Shown piece after piece: positions 1 through 8,576 of a stretch of DNA of 64,000 nt. Positions within the stretch are counted from its first letter, which is position 1. Each line of letters begins with the position of its first letter. The notes beneath the pieces were generated by a model. It was not told where the DNA came from. It was given only the letters and a program-made list of their open reading frames with translations, and did no database searches. This DNA comes from Luteimonas terricola (lineage in GTDB: Bacteria > Pseudomonadota > Gammaproteobacteria > Xanthomonadales > Xanthomonadaceae). The position numbers and the translations under genes are program-made. Location: NCBI RefSeq assembly GCF_004352845.1, contig NZ_SJRX01000001.1, positions 62,001 through 126,000 of the forward strand, written 5' to 3'.

Positions 1-1
1 C

Positions 2-706
2 ATCGCGCTGTTCGGCGAGAAGTACGGCGAGCGCGTGCGGGTGGTGAAGATGGGTGGCTCGGTCGAACTCTGTGGCGGCACCCACGTCGGCCGCACCGGC
101 GAGATCGGCCTGTTCAAGCTGGTGTCCGAAGGCGGCGTGTCCGCCGGGGTGCGTCGCGTCGAAGCGCTGACCGGGCGCGCCGCGCTGGACCATGTCGCGG
201 CGGAAGAAGCGCGCCTGTCCGAAGCGGCACGCCTGCTGGGCGGCACCACGGCCGAGGTCACCGACAAGCTGCGTGCGCTGCTCGACCGCCAGAAGAAGCT
301 CGAGCGCGAACTCGAGGCGATGAAGGCGCGCGCCGCAAGCAGCGCCACCGCGGACCTGTCCGCGGGCGCGGTCGACGTGGACGGGATCAAGGTGCTGGCG
401 GCCCGCATCGAGGGCCTCGACGCCCGGGCGCTGCGCGACGCACTGGACCGCTTCAAGCAGCAGCTCGGCGATGCCGTGGTGCTGCTGGCCGGTGCCAGCG
501 ATGGACGGGCGGCCCTGGTCGCTGGCGTCAGCGGCTCGGCGCTGGGCCGGGTCAAGGCCGGCGAACTGCTGTCCCATGTCGCCTCGCAGGTCGGCGGCAA
601 GGGCGGCGGCCGGCCGGACATGGCCCAGGGTGGTGGCGAGGACGGCCCCGCGCTGGAGGCCGCCCTGGCAGCCGTGCCGGCATGGATCGCCGCACGCCTG
701 GCCTGA
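2..706 (+). CDS. alaS: Alanyl-tRNA synthetase, C-terminal part (5' truncated by window edge)
   Basis: The last 234 residues of alanyl-tRNA synthetase, which charges tRNA-Ala in the cytoplasm. The frame is open from base 2, so the gene starts left of the window. Fragment residues 24-29 are CGGTHV, the zinc-binding motif of the editing (SAD) domain. A coiled-coil stretch follows (about residues 75-115), then the DHHA1/C-Ala domain with the Gly-rich stretch GGKGGGRPDMAQGGG that is typical of AlaRS. It is followed at 150 bp by csrA, the usual gammaproteobacterial order. Identification is secure; the catalytic domain cannot be seen. Confidence 0.97.
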   Translation: MALFGEKYGERVRVVKMGGSVELCGGTHVGRTGEIGLFKLVSEGGVSAGVRRVEALTGRAALDHVAAEEARLSEAARLLGGTTAEVTDKLRALLDRQKKLERELEAMKARAASSATADLSAGAVDVDGIKVLAARIEGLDARALRDALDRFKQQLGDAVVLLAGASDGRAALVAGVSGSALGRVKAGELLSHVASQVGGKGGGRPDMAQGGGEDGPALEAALAAVPAWIAARLA

Positions 707-763
707 ACCTGGCCGGTGTCCGTTACTTTTTGCATACACACCGCAGCCCGGTGGCTCGCTATC

Positions 764-785
764 ATGGTTCACTTGTGTGAACCAT
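764..785. promoter_or_regulatory. 22-bp dyad in the alaS-csrA spacer
   Basis: ATGGTTCAC (764-772) and GTGAACCAT (777-785) form a perfect 9-bp inverted repeat around TTGT. No U-run follows, so it looks more like an operator or a 5'-leader stem-loop for csrA than an alaS terminator. A TATCAT box at 760-765 could be a -10 element, but I see no good -35 at proper spacing. Confidence 0.45.
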
Positions 786-856
786 CACGGAAGGCCGCCG
801 GACGGGAGCCTTCCACGCGCGACCGGGCGCAAGACCCGGCCCCAGGAGTTCCTTAA

Positions 857-1063
857 ATGTTGATTTTGACCAGGCGGGTTGGCGAGACGCTCATGATCGG
901 AGACTCGGTCACCGTGACCGTGCTCGGCGTCAAGGGCAACCAGGTGCGTGTCGGCATCACCGCGCCCAAGGATGTCTCGGTCCATCGCGAGGAGATTTAC
1001 CAGCGCATCCAGCGCAACGAGCCGGCGACGCCTGCCAGCGACGGCAACGGCGACGAGGACTAG
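857..1063 (+). CDS. csrA: Carbon storage regulator CsrA (RsmA)
   Basis: CsrA is a homodimeric RNA-binding protein that binds GGA motifs in mRNA leaders and represses or stabilises transcripts, commonly affecting biofilm and exopolysaccharide. The 68-residue product opens with [16 protein letters not shown] and carries [19 protein letters not shown], the conserved RNA-binding core with the key Arg of the VHR motif. The tail is acidic. The start ATG is preceded by AGGAG at 844-848. GGA-containing sites lie in the leader, which would allow autoregulation (inference). Relevant here because a large EPS locus follows. Confidence 0.97.
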   Translation: MLILTRRVGETLMIGDSVTVTVLGVKGNQVRVGITAPKDVSVHREEIYQRIQRNEPATPASDGNGDED

Positions 1064-1147
1064 CGTCAAAGGGTTTGCCGGCTGCAGGTCGAGCCGGTAT
1101 TCTTACGCACCGCGTCGGCCTTCCAGTCCGCGGGAACCGCATCACCC

Positions 1148-1240
1148 GGAGAGTTGCCCGAGTGGCTGAAGGGGCTCCCCTGCTAAGGGAGTATAGGGTT
1201 TATAGCTCTATCGAGGGTTCGAATCCCTCACTCTCCGCCA
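1148..1240 (+). tRNA. tRNA-Ser (anticodon GCT)
   Basis: A 93-nt class II tRNA. Acceptor arms GGAGAGT (1148-1154) and ACTCTCC (1230-1236) pair, followed by G and an encoded CCA. The anticodon loop reads CTGCTAA (GCT, for AGC/AGU codons). A long variable arm and the T-loop GGTTCGAATCC are present. Confidence 0.96.
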
Positions 1241-1304
1241 GTTTCAAGGCGGAACAGGATTGACGGGGCATGGCAGCCCCTGCATAATTCCGCTTCTGCG
1301 CAAC

Positions 1305-1381
1305 GCGCCCGTAGCTCAGCTGGATAGAGCACCAGGCTACGAACTTGGGGGTCGGAGGTTCGAATCCTTCCGGGCGCACCA
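1305..1381 (+). tRNA. tRNA-Arg (anticodon ACG)
   Basis: A 77-nt cloverleaf. Acceptor arms GCGCCCG (1305-1311) and CGGGCGC (1371-1377) pair, with A and encoded CCA after. The anticodon stem CCAGG/CTTGG encloses CTACGAA, giving anticodon ACG (read as ICG). The T-loop GGTTCGAATCC is present. It lies 64 nt after tRNA-Ser and is probably co-transcribed with it. Confidence 0.96.
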
Positions 1382-1393
1382 TAAGAAAAGCAT

Positions 1394-1427
1394 AAGGGTC
1401 AACGGGTTAGCGCTCGTTGGCCCTTTT
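1394..1427 (+). terminator. Rho-independent terminator after tRNA-Arg
   Basis: AAGGGTCAACG (1394-1404) pairs over 11 bp, with one G-T pair, with CGTTGGCCCTT (1415-1425) around a 10-nt loop. The stem ends in TTTT (1424-1427). It closes the csrA/tRNA transcription unit. Confidence 0.8.
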
Positions 1428-1521
1428 GCATTCCAGGGCACGGCCCCGTCGCTGCTCATCGACGTCCCCATCCGCCCGCGAACCCCGTTGTTCATCACGG
1501 ACAAACCTCGGGAGTCGGCCA

Positions 1522-2808
1522 GTGGTGGCAGCGACTGCGGCGGACACTGTTCGCGTGGTGCCCGGCACGCCGCATGCACTGCTGCACGCGCCGGAAAGCG
1601 GAATCGACTTCCGGGGGAAGATCGTCGAGCTCGAGGGGCTGCGGGGTCTCGCGATCCTGATGGTCACGATCCACCACTTCTGGCCCAGGACCGGCGGCTT
1701 CTTTGAAGAATGGTCCCCGGTGGCCCATCTGGGATGGATCGGTGTCGACCTGTTCTTCGTCATCAGCGGCTTCCTGATCGGCGGGATCCTGCTGGACACC
1801 AGGAGCGACGGGAAGTACTTCTCCAACTTCTATGCGCGCCGCGTGCTGCGGATCTTTCCGCTCTACTACGCACTGCTGCTGTTGCTCTTCATCGTGGTGC
1901 CGGTCGGGCAGATGGTCATCCACGGCCTCGGGTACCTCGAGACAGGGTTCATCCAGGAGTCGGGCAGCCCGCTCTGGTACTTCCTGTTTGCGGGGAACAT
2001 CCGGGAAGCCATCACCGGAACCGAGCCGGCCTATTTCCTGGCGCCGCTGTGGTCGATTTCCATCGAGGAGCAGTTCTACCTGCTGTGCCCGCTCCTGATC
2101 CGCCACCTGGACACCATCCAGCTCAAGCGCGTGCTGATCGGGTTCATGGTGCTTTCGCCGCTGTTCCGGCTGGCGATGCTCCTGGCATTCCCGGACAACG
2201 AGCGGATCCAGTACCTGGCGACGATCTCCAGGCTCGACAACCTGAGTGTCGGGGTCTGGCTGGCCCTTCTGTTGCGCTCCGGCGGAAGGCTGCCGGCGCA
2301 CCTGCTGTCGATCGCCCTGCCGGCACTCACAGCACTGGGGCTGGTCATCTTCGCCAGCGGCGGATTCGACAGGCACACGTTCTTCTGCAGGGTCTTTGGC
2401 TACAGCTTCCTGGCGCTGTACTTCCTGGTCGCGGTGTCGGGGGCGCTGCGGTACAGGGGAAGCCGCGCATCCGCATTCCTCAGGATGCGCTGGCTGGTGT
2501 ATCTCGGAGGCCTCTGCTACGGGCTGTACATCCTGCAGCGGCCCGCGGAGGTCGCGCTGACCAAGGCGCTCACGCTGGTGTCGATCGACCTGGACAGCTA
2601 CGGCCTGCCGTCGCTGCTTGCGAAAACCCTGTTCGCGGTGCTGGTCAGCCATCTCAGCTTCCGGCTGCTTGAATCGCCGATCAACCGGCTCAAGTCCAGG
2701 TTTGCGTCAATGCGCCACCCGCTGGCGGGGGGCGGCCAGCCCGTTCATATTCCTCCGACGTCGCGGACCGCGGCCGTTCCCGCGGATGCCGGGGCCGGGT
2801 CGCGCTAG
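1522..2808 (+). CDS. Acyltransferase family 3 (OafA/YrhL-like) membrane protein
   Basis: A polytopic inner-membrane O-acyltransferase, probably transferring acetyl or another acyl group to a polysaccharide or lipid-linked sugar. The core starts at ELEGLRGLAILMVTIHHF, where the conserved His is the proposed catalytic residue. It continues with GWIGVDLFFVISGFLIGGIL and RRVLRIFPLYY, all hallmarks of the family, and about ten hydrophobic helices. I chose GTG 1522 (428 aa) because GGAG at 1511-1514 precedes it. A longer frame would begin inside the tRNA terminator. First gene of the polysaccharide region, 50 bp before the secreted beta-helix gene. The acyl donor and acceptor are unknown. Confidence 0.85.
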   Translation: MVAATAADTVRVVPGTPHALLHAPESGIDFRGKIVELEGLRGLAILMVTIHHFWPRTGGFFEEWSPVAHLGWIGVDLFFVISGFLIGGILLDTRSDGKYFSNFYARRVLRIFPLYYALLLLLFIVVPVGQMVIHGLGYLETGFIQESGSPLWYFLFAGNIREAITGTEPAYFLAPLWSISIEEQFYLLCPLLIRHLDTIQLKRVLIGFMVLSPLFRLAMLLAFPDNERIQYLATISRLDNLSVGVWLALLLRSGGRLPAHLLSIALPALTALGLVIFASGGFDRHTFFCRVFGYSFLALYFLVAVSGALRYRGSRASAFLRMRWLVYLGGLCYGLYILQRPAEVALTKALTLVSIDLDSYGLPSLLAKTLFAVLVSHLSFRLLESPINRLKSRFASMRHPLAGGGQPVHIPPTSRTAAVPADAGAGSR

Positions 2809-2858
2809 ACTGGCCGATGCCCGGAATCCCCCCTTTGTCCGGTACACGAGGCCCTGTC

Positions 2859-4520
2859 ATGCATCCATCCCGCCTGCTGTCCGCATCGCTCCTGTTCCTC
2901 TTACCCCTGCCGCTGCTTGCGGCCACCTACACGGTCGGGCCAACCGGCCGGCAGTACACGCAGCTGACCACCCTGGTGGATAGCGTCGACCTCGAGCCAG
3001 GCGACGTCGTGCTGGTCGACGGCGGCACGACCTACAGCGGCAACGTCATCGTTCGCAGCAGTGACCGGGGCGCGCCCGGGAATCCGGTGACCTTCCGCTG
3101 GAACCGGTCGACGGGTTCTACGCGGCCGGTCCTGCAGGGCGGGTCCCACACCATCAAGTTCCAACAGTCCAACCACGTCGTGTTCGAGGGTTTCGACGTC
3201 AGGGGCGGCACCTCGTCCTGCATCTTCAGCGAGGCGCATGACGTCACTGTGCGCGACAGCATCGTGCGCGATTGCCCTTCGCACGGCATCCTCGGCGCCG
3301 ACAACAACTCGGGCTCGTTCACGCTGGAATACAGCGAGATCTACAACTCCGGCGCCGGCACGCACAGGCACCCGATCTACATGCAGTCGGATCAGGTCGC
3401 CTACCCCGACTCGGTGTTCCTGATGCGCTTCAACTACGTGCACAGCGGCAACGGCGGCAGCCTGCTGAAGAACCGGCACGAACGCGCGCTGATCTACTAC
3501 AACTGGTTCGAGGGCTCCGCCTATCAGGAGCTGGAGCTGATCGGCCCTGACTGCGAAACGCAGCAGTCCGGCTGGTCGCCCGGGCTGCGGCGCGAGGACG
3601 TCGACCTGGTCGGCAACGTCATCATCCACACCTCGAGCTGGCGCAATGCGATCCGCACCGGCGGAGACCTCAACGGCCGCAGCCAGGGGAGGCTGAGGAT
3701 GGTCAACAACACGATCCTGTTCACCCGGTCGGGCATCGCCAACGCGGTACTCGTGCAGCTGGGCCAGGAATCGGTGGAACTGCACAACAACGTGATCTAC
3801 CAGACCGGTGCCGGTGCGGCGCCCAACATCATGCGCGTGCACGCGGCCTCGGAAGTGGAGACGCCTTACTGTGCACCGACCAGCAAGGAACCCTGGTCCA
3901 GCGGCCGCAAGGTCGCCGGTTCGAACAACTGGGTGCAGACCTCGGCGACCCTGGTTCCAGCCGAACTCACCAGCACCTACCGCGGCGCGGATCCGCTGCT
4001 GGCGAACATCGCGCAGTTCCAGCTGCGTCCGCTCGCCAACAGCCCCCTGGTGTCGGCGGGCAATCCATCGCCGGCTGCGCCTCCGGGCTTCCCGTTCCCG
4101 TCGCCGCTGCTGCTGCCGCAGTTCGATGCGCCCCAGCGGGCCAAGATGGCCATCGGCGCGGAAGTGGTGCGCGCGCCCGGCACGCGGATCGAGATCGGTG
4201 CGCTTGAGAGCACCACGGGCGGCGGGGCACCTACCCCCAGGAATGGCGCCGCGCCGCTGATCCCGCCGACCAACCTGGGTTCCGCGGCTCCGGCACAGGC
4301 GGCTTCGGACGCAGTGGCCAGCCCCAGCCCGTCGTTGCCGCCGGCCGGTCCGGTGGATGCCGTGAGGATGGACAGTCCAGGGGTCGGCCAGCCTGCGACA
4401 AGGAGTCCGGGCCTGCAGAACGGGACCGTGCGGATCACTCCCCCGATCGTGAAGCTCTGGTGGAAGCTGAGTCGCTGGTTCGATGACCTGTCCACGCGGG
4501 AGGCTTCAGCGGTTCGCTGA
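2859..4520 (+). CDS. Secreted right-handed parallel beta-helix protein (pectate-lyase-like fold)
   Basis: A 553-residue exported protein. The ATG at 2859 gives a clean signal peptide (MHPSRLLSASLLFLLPLPLL, cleavage near AAATY). Residues about 25-400 are a right-handed beta-helix with repeated short Asn-containing turns (VFEGFDVRGG, LEYSEIYNSG, LMRFNYVHSGNGG), as in polysaccharide lyases, C5-epimerases and DUF1565-like proteins. No catalytic set can be assigned. After about residue 460 comes a Pro/Ala-rich linker opening with NGAAPLIPPT, ending in a basic/aromatic tail VRITPPIVKLWWKLSRW. Both elements recur at the end of the FG-GAP protein at 8558-10354. Likely a polymer lyase, epimerase or surface adhesin acting on the locus product. 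Confidence 0.8.
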   Translation: MHPSRLLSASLLFLLPLPLLAATYTVGPTGRQYTQLTTLVDSVDLEPGDVVLVDGGTTYSGNVIVRSSDRGAPGNPVTFRWNRSTGSTRPVLQGGSHTIKFQQSNHVVFEGFDVRGGTSSCIFSEAHDVTVRDSIVRDCPSHGILGADNNSGSFTLEYSEIYNSGAGTHRHPIYMQSDQVAYPDSVFLMRFNYVHSGNGGSLLKNRHERALIYYNWFEGSAYQELELIGPDCETQQSGWSPGLRREDVDLVGNVIIHTSSWRNAIRTGGDLNGRSQGRLRMVNNTILFTRSGIANAVLVQLGQESVELHNNVIYQTGAGAAPNIMRVHAASEVETPYCAPTSKEPWSSGRKVAGSNNWVQTSATLVPAELTSTYRGADPLLANIAQFQLRPLANSPLVSAGNPSPAAPPGFPFPSPLLLPQFDAPQRAKMAIGAEVVRAPGTRIEIGALESTTGGGAPTPRNGAAPLIPPTNLGSAAPAQAASDAVASPSPSLPPAGPVDAVRMDSPGVGQPATRSPGLQNGTVRITPPIVKLWWKLSRWFDDLSTREASAVR

Positions 4521-4567
4521 AACCGTGGGATGGACGGCTGCAGAACGGCGCGCAGTGACGCGTGCCG

Positions 4568-5275
4568 TCAGTCTCTGCGCTGCGCAAGAAACAGGGGGTA
4601 GGGGGCGACATCCGCGATGCCCAGCGTCATGCCTCCGACTTCACACATGCTATTGAGCAGGTCGACTATGTTCCTCCGGGCTTCGAACGGCGGATCGTAG
4701 AAAGCGCTTCGACGCACGATCTCGAAGCCGTGCCGTTCGAGCAGGGCCGCGGTGTCCGCCGCATCGTGATGGCGGAGCCCCTGGGAAGCAGGGCCGTGGG
4801 GCGTGCGCTGTCCGGTCAGACGTCGCCACGCTCGTGGCAGGAACGGCGTCGTCCTGGTGGCGACGATCAGCCTGCCATTCGGGCGGAGCACGCGCCGGAC
4901 TTCGGCCATGTACGCGTTGTCGTCGGGTACGAACGGCAGCACCACGATCGACAGCACGATGTCGAAGCTGGCGTCGGGAAAGTCGAGCCCGTCGGCGCGG
5001 CACAGGTCGAACGGGATCGGCGCGTACTCGCTGCGCGCGAAGTCGACGCGGCGCGGTTCGACATCGACCGCATGGATGTCGGGATGCGTTTTCGATGCCT
5101 GGCAGGTGATGTCGCCCCAGCCGAAGCCGTAGTCCAGCACGCGTCCGGGTGGCAGCCCGCGAAGCAGCGCCAGCACGGCGTTGTGGCGCCTGCGCTGATG
5201 GGGGTCCAGCGGTGAGTTGCGGCGGAAGTGCGCCGGAACGTCGGCGAATCCGTCGTAGGCCTGGTCAGGCGTCAT
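4568..5275 (-). CDS. Class I SAM-dependent methyltransferase
   Basis: A 235-residue methyltransferase-11 type enzyme. Motif I is VLDYGFGWGD (a variant of the usual D-x-G-x-G-x-G). An acidic motif II (HAVDVEPRR), motif III-like CRADGLDFPDASFDIVLS and EVRRVLRPNGRLIVATR follow. ATG 5275 has AAGGAG just upstream; a longer frame to 5890 runs through non-coding-like sequence and is rejected. Transcribed away from the neighbouring glycosyltransferase and convergent with the beta-helix gene. Probably methylates a sugar or lipid in polysaccharide assembly; the substrate is unknown. Confidence 0.82.
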   Translation of the reverse strand: MTPDQAYDGFADVPAHFRRNSPLDPHQRRRHNAVLALLRGLPPGRVLDYGFGWGDITCQASKTHPDIHAVDVEPRRVDFARSEYAPIPFDLCRADGLDFPDASFDIVLSIVVLPFVPDDNAYMAEVRRVLRPNGRLIVATRTTPFLPRAWRRLTGQRTPHGPASQGLRHHDAADTAALLERHGFEIVRRSAFYDPPFEARRNIVDLLNSMCEVGGMTLGIADVAPYPLFLAQRRD

Positions 5276-5592
5276 GCATGCTCCTTGTCCGGTCGGTCGC
5301 TTGGCCCGGGCGGCGGCATCTTGCGTCAGGCGACGGTCGCAAGTCCCGACCGGGGGCCATCCATATACACGTGATCGAAAGCGCAATGCGGCCGTCGCAC
5401 GATGGGTCGGGCCGGTTGCGGCATCGTTTCGCGTTTGAATATGCAGGGGGCATGCCGGAACTTCCTTCGTGAACGAATCGACACAACAAGGCCGTCCTGC
5501 CCCTGTATGACATGCGCCTCCTTCCGGTCTCCCCCTGTCCCTGTTCCCACACTGCCGGCCCTGATGGGCAGGCGGTGCAGGCGGTCGACACC
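5276..5592. other. 317-bp divergent intergenic region
   Basis: Separates the leftward methyltransferase gene from the rightward glycosyltransferase gene, so promoters for both should lie here. I see a small inverted repeat, CGGTCG (5334-5339) with CGACCG (5347-5352), but no convincing -35/-10 pair and no credible small gene. Confidence 0.5.
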
Positions 5593-6699
5593 ATGAAGGT
5601 CCTGCACCTGACCCTCTCCTACCACAACGGTGGCAGGCGAGAGGCGATCGCAGCCTTGGCGCACGGGCTGCAGGAGCTGGGCGTCCGCAGTCACCTGGGA
5701 TGCCTGGACGAATTCGGTTCCGGGCCTGACGAGCGTGCGTTGTTCGACGGCAACCTCTGTTTGGCCCGCAGGAGTCTGTTCGACCTCGTGGCGCGTCGGC
5801 GGCTGGCAAGCTACTGCCGCCAGCACGCCATCGACGTGGTGCATACGCACGACGCGGCCAGCGAGGCGATGGCCGCGCTGGCGATGCCATGGGGGCCCCC
5901 CGCGATGCTGATGACCTTCCACCGGACGCGCGACATCGAGACCGCGCGCTTCCGCGACCGCATGCGCAATGCCCTGGTGAGCCTGCGCGTGGGCGCGGTG
6001 GTGGCCGCGTCGGAGGAACGGCGACAGCATTATATCGACCGCAACTATTTCAGCGCGGGCAAGGTGTCGTGCGTCCCGCTCGGCATCGACCTGGACCGCT
6101 TCAGGCCCGATCCTGCCGCGCGCGCGCGTAGCAGGCGGCTCGCGGGCGTGGACGAGGGAACCCTGTTGGTCGGCGTCGTTGGTCATTTCGGGCCAGAGAA
6201 GGGCGTCGATCTCGCGATCGGTGCGTTCCAGACATTCCTGAGACGCAACCCGGCGCGGGACGCAAGGCTGCTGGTGCTTGGCCGCGGCAACGCCCGCCAG
6301 GAATCGGGCATACGGTCGCTGATCGCTCCGGAGTTTTCCGATCGCATCGGCGTGCTGGGCTTCCAGACCGATCTCGAGCACTGGTTCCCGGCATTCGACG
6401 TCCTGCTCCACGGCGCGCGAAACGAGGCGTTCGGACTGGTGTTGGCCGAAGCGCAGGCCTGCGGGGTGCCGGTGGCGGCTGCGCGGGTCGGTGGAATACC
6501 CGAAGTGGTGATCGACCAGCGGACCGGGTGCCTGGCGCCGGTAGCATCGGTCGAGGCGCTGACCGAGGTCCTGGAGGACGTGGTGGCCAACGAGGACCGG
6601 CGGCTGGAACTCGCCAGCCAGGCGGTCGTGCATGCGCGCCAACAGTTCAGCCAGCGGCGCTACGCCCAGGACTATCTGCAGATATACCTGCGCCTTTAG
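5593..6699 (+). CDS. Glycosyltransferase family 4 (GT-B fold)
   Basis: A 368-residue retaining GT-B enzyme expected to add a sugar from a nucleotide donor to a lipid-linked glycan on the cytoplasmic side. The N-terminal Rossmann half starts at MKVLHLTLSYHNGGRREAI, which fixes the ATG at 5593. VVGHFGPEKGVDLAI begins the donor-binding half. EAFGLVLAEAQACGVPVAAA with GGIPEVV is the E-x7-E donor motif. No strong Shine-Dalgarno sequence is visible, so the start is somewhat uncertain. Followed by a 218-bp spacer holding a CRP-type site. Confidence 0.88.
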   Translation: MKVLHLTLSYHNGGRREAIAALAHGLQELGVRSHLGCLDEFGSGPDERALFDGNLCLARRSLFDLVARRRLASYCRQHAIDVVHTHDAASEAMAALAMPWGPPAMLMTFHRTRDIETARFRDRMRNALVSLRVGAVVAASEERRQHYIDRNYFSAGKVSCVPLGIDLDRFRPDPAARARSRRLAGVDEGTLLVGVVGHFGPEKGVDLAIGAFQTFLRRNPARDARLLVLGRGNARQESGIRSLIAPEFSDRIGVLGFQTDLEHWFPAFDVLLHGARNEAFGLVLAEAQACGVPVAAARVGGIPEVVIDQRTGCLAPVASVEALTEVLEDVVANEDRRLELASQAVVHARQQFSQRRYAQDYLQIYLRL

Positions 6700-6775
6700 C
6701 CGCCCGCAGCGGCCCGCGCTGGTCTGGTTGCGTCGCTGGCGCCCGGGGGCACCTGTCTGGTTCTTGATCGTCGAA

Positions 6776-6845
6776 TGTGACCAATTTCACAAATTGCCGT
6801 GGTTGCAGCGGCTAGTGTCAACTCCACCCTTATAATTGTGCGCCG
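6776..6845 (+). promoter_or_regulatory. CRP/Clp-type site and promoter upstream of the lipoprotein/FG-GAP pair
   Basis: TGTGA-CCAATT-TCACA at 6776-6791 is a perfect match to the CRP core (TGTGA-N6-TCACA), which the Xanthomonadaceae homologue Clp also recognises. A consensus TATAAT lies at 6831-6836. The site centre is about 60 bp upstream of the start predicted from that box, the geometry of a class I CRP-activated promoter with a weak -35. The transcript would carry the genes at 6918 and 8558. Confidence 0.7.
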
Positions 6846-6917
6846 GGGGGACCGGTTCCTGTAGCTGCACTGCCCGTGGCCGCTTCGGCGCGCGACGGCG
6901 GGAGACGCGCGTACCTC

Positions 6918-8576
6918 ATGGGGTCGTTCCACCACTATCCACGCGTCACTGTTGCCGTTCCGCGGGCCCTGTGGCTGTGCGCGCTCGTCGTGCTGCCTGG
7001 ATTTGCGGGCGGCTGCCAGGCTGCCTTGCCAGTGGTGATTGAAGAGACGTCGGTGACGGCCGGGGCATCGCCCCGGCCGGCTTTACCCCGCACCATTGCG
7101 TTGATGCCCAACGCCGAGCTTGGCGTCCGGGAACTGGTCAGCCTGGGAATCCCCTTCGCGCCTGGCGAGCTGACCGATGCCGCATCACTGCGCATCGTCG
7201 ACGGCGAAGGCGTGGAAGTGCCCGCGTTCGTGAAGCCGACGCTGCGCTGGCACTGGCTGGACGACAGCGTCCGCGCAGTCAAGGTGCAGTTCTTCGCTGA
7301 TCCGCGACAGGCTTACGGATTCGACACCGGCCAGCCGCGCACGAAGTCGATCGGCGAAGAACCGTATGACCGCGGCACGCGACCCGGCAAGATGGATGCG
7401 CCGGTTCCGCGCGTGATCGCCACGCTTGATCCGCAGTGGCTGGTCCATTCGCAGATCGCAGGCCCCCAGTTGGCGTACGACGGCAAGCGGGCCTACGACC
7501 GCTATGTCGACCGCCAATGGCAGTGGGCAAGGGATATCGCCTATTCCGGGAGCCACGGCTTCCTGTTCGATCGTCCGTCGGTGATCGGTCTGCAGTACGT
7601 GCGCAACGGACGGCCCGAGTTTTTCGCCGAGTTCTACAACTCGGCGACGTTCTACCTGTCGAAGATCAAGACCGGGGGGCGTGGTGGTGGCTGGCCCGAC
7701 TGCACCGGGGGCTGGGAGTTCGACGGCGTCAACGCCTGCGACACCAAGTACAGCTACCTGACGCCGCACCTGCTGCTGGTAGCGCTGGCGGGTGACGACA
7801 CCCGGATCGACGGCGCGATCGCGCAGCACATGGTCGACAACCAGGTGAAGGGCGGCTGGTCGGCGCCGCTGGGGCCATACAAGGGCGCGGGCCAGGCGTG
7901 GACCGAGAGGCACACCGGCCTGGCGCTGGAGCACCTGGTTTCGGCCTACGAACTCACTGGTTCCCCGGCAACGAAACAGCACATCGACGATCTGCTGGGC
8001 TGGCTGTTCGACCACCAGCAGACGCCACCCGACGGCGATCCGGTCACCGGCGCCTGGACCCATTCCTGGCAGGCGCACGAGGGCAGCGACTACGACCCGG
8101 CGACGGACGTCCGCGGTGCCTCGCCGTGGATGGGCGCGAACATCGTCGGTGGGCTCTGGCGCGCATGGCTGGTGACCCGGGACGAGCGCATCCCGGTGAT
8201 GTTGCGCGATTTCGGCCGCTACCTCGACCAGCACGGTTTTGCACCGGACGAACTGGCAGGCAGCTGGCGTTCGCGATGCAACGCCGGCGGCATCGTCGGC
8301 TGGTACTTCTCTTCCGGAACCGCGCCGGTCGAGAAGGTCGTCGACATCCAGAACAACGAAGGCTACGGGTCCGATGCACACAATCCCGAGCTGATGATGG
8401 CGATCGCCGCGGCGCGTCATTTCGAAACGGATCCGGAGTGGCGTCGAAAGTTGTCGCTGCGTGCGGATCAGTTGTCCAGGTATCTCAACCCCGACTGCGC
8501 CGCGGTGTCACATACCGCGCGTGCATTCAATTGGCAAAATCGAAACCCGGAGTTCACATGGTTGCTTGCGCATTGA
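6918..8576 (+). CDS. Lipoprotein with six-hairpin (alpha/alpha-toroid)-like domain
   Basis: A 552-residue predicted lipoprotein. The ATG at 6918 gives a basic, hydrophobic leader and a lipobox ending in AGG-Cys33. Residues about 55-140 form a beta-rich N-terminal region. From about 200 the sequence has helix-rich repeats with Trp, Tyr and His (GAGQAWTERHTGLALEHLV, LLGWLFDHQQ, GLWRAWLV), resembling the alpha/alpha toroid of polysaccharide lyases and unsaturated glucuronyl or rhamnogalacturonyl hydrolases. No family or catalytic residues are certain. Its last 19 bases overlap the next gene, so the two are probably translationally coupled. An alternative GTG start at 6876 would spoil the signal peptide. 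Confidence 0.65.
   Translation: MGSFHHYPRVTVAVPRALWLCALVVLPGFAGGCQAALPVVIEETSVTAGASPRPALPRTIALMPNAELGVRELVSLGIPFAPGELTDAASLRIVDGEGVEVPAFVKPTLRWHWLDDSVRAVKVQFFADPRQAYGFDTGQPRTKSIGEEPYDRGTRPGKMDAPVPRVIATLDPQWLVHSQIAGPQLAYDGKRAYDRYVDRQWQWARDIAYSGSHGFLFDRPSVIGLQYVRNGRPEFFAEFYNSATFYLSKIKTGGRGGGWPDCTGGWEFDGVNACDTKYSYLTPHLLLVALAGDDTRIDGAIAQHMVDNQVKGGWSAPLGPYKGAGQAWTERHTGLALEHLVSAYELTGSPATKQHIDDLLGWLFDHQQTPPDGDPVTGAWTHSWQAHEGSDYDPATDVRGASPWMGANIVGGLWRAWLVTRDERIPVMLRDFGRYLDQHGFAPDELAGSWRSRCNAGGIVGWYFSSGTAPVEKVVDIQNNEGYGSDAHNPELMMAIAAARHFETDPEWRRKLSLRADQLSRYLNPDCAAVSHTARAFNWQNRNPEFTWLLAH

Noticed and set aside
1417-1521. Longer TTG start for the acyltransferase
   Set aside because: It would start inside the tRNA-Arg terminator; GTG 1522 has a Shine-Dalgarno sequence.
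1495-2652. 385-codon minus-strand frame over the acyltransferase gene
   Set aside because: Gln/Arg/Glu-rich mirror translation; the plus strand has a clear membrane acyltransferase.
5276-6642. Minus-strand frames extending the methyltransferase or covering the glycosyltransferase
   Set aside because: ATG 5275 has a good RBS and the domain begins there; the rest is antisense.
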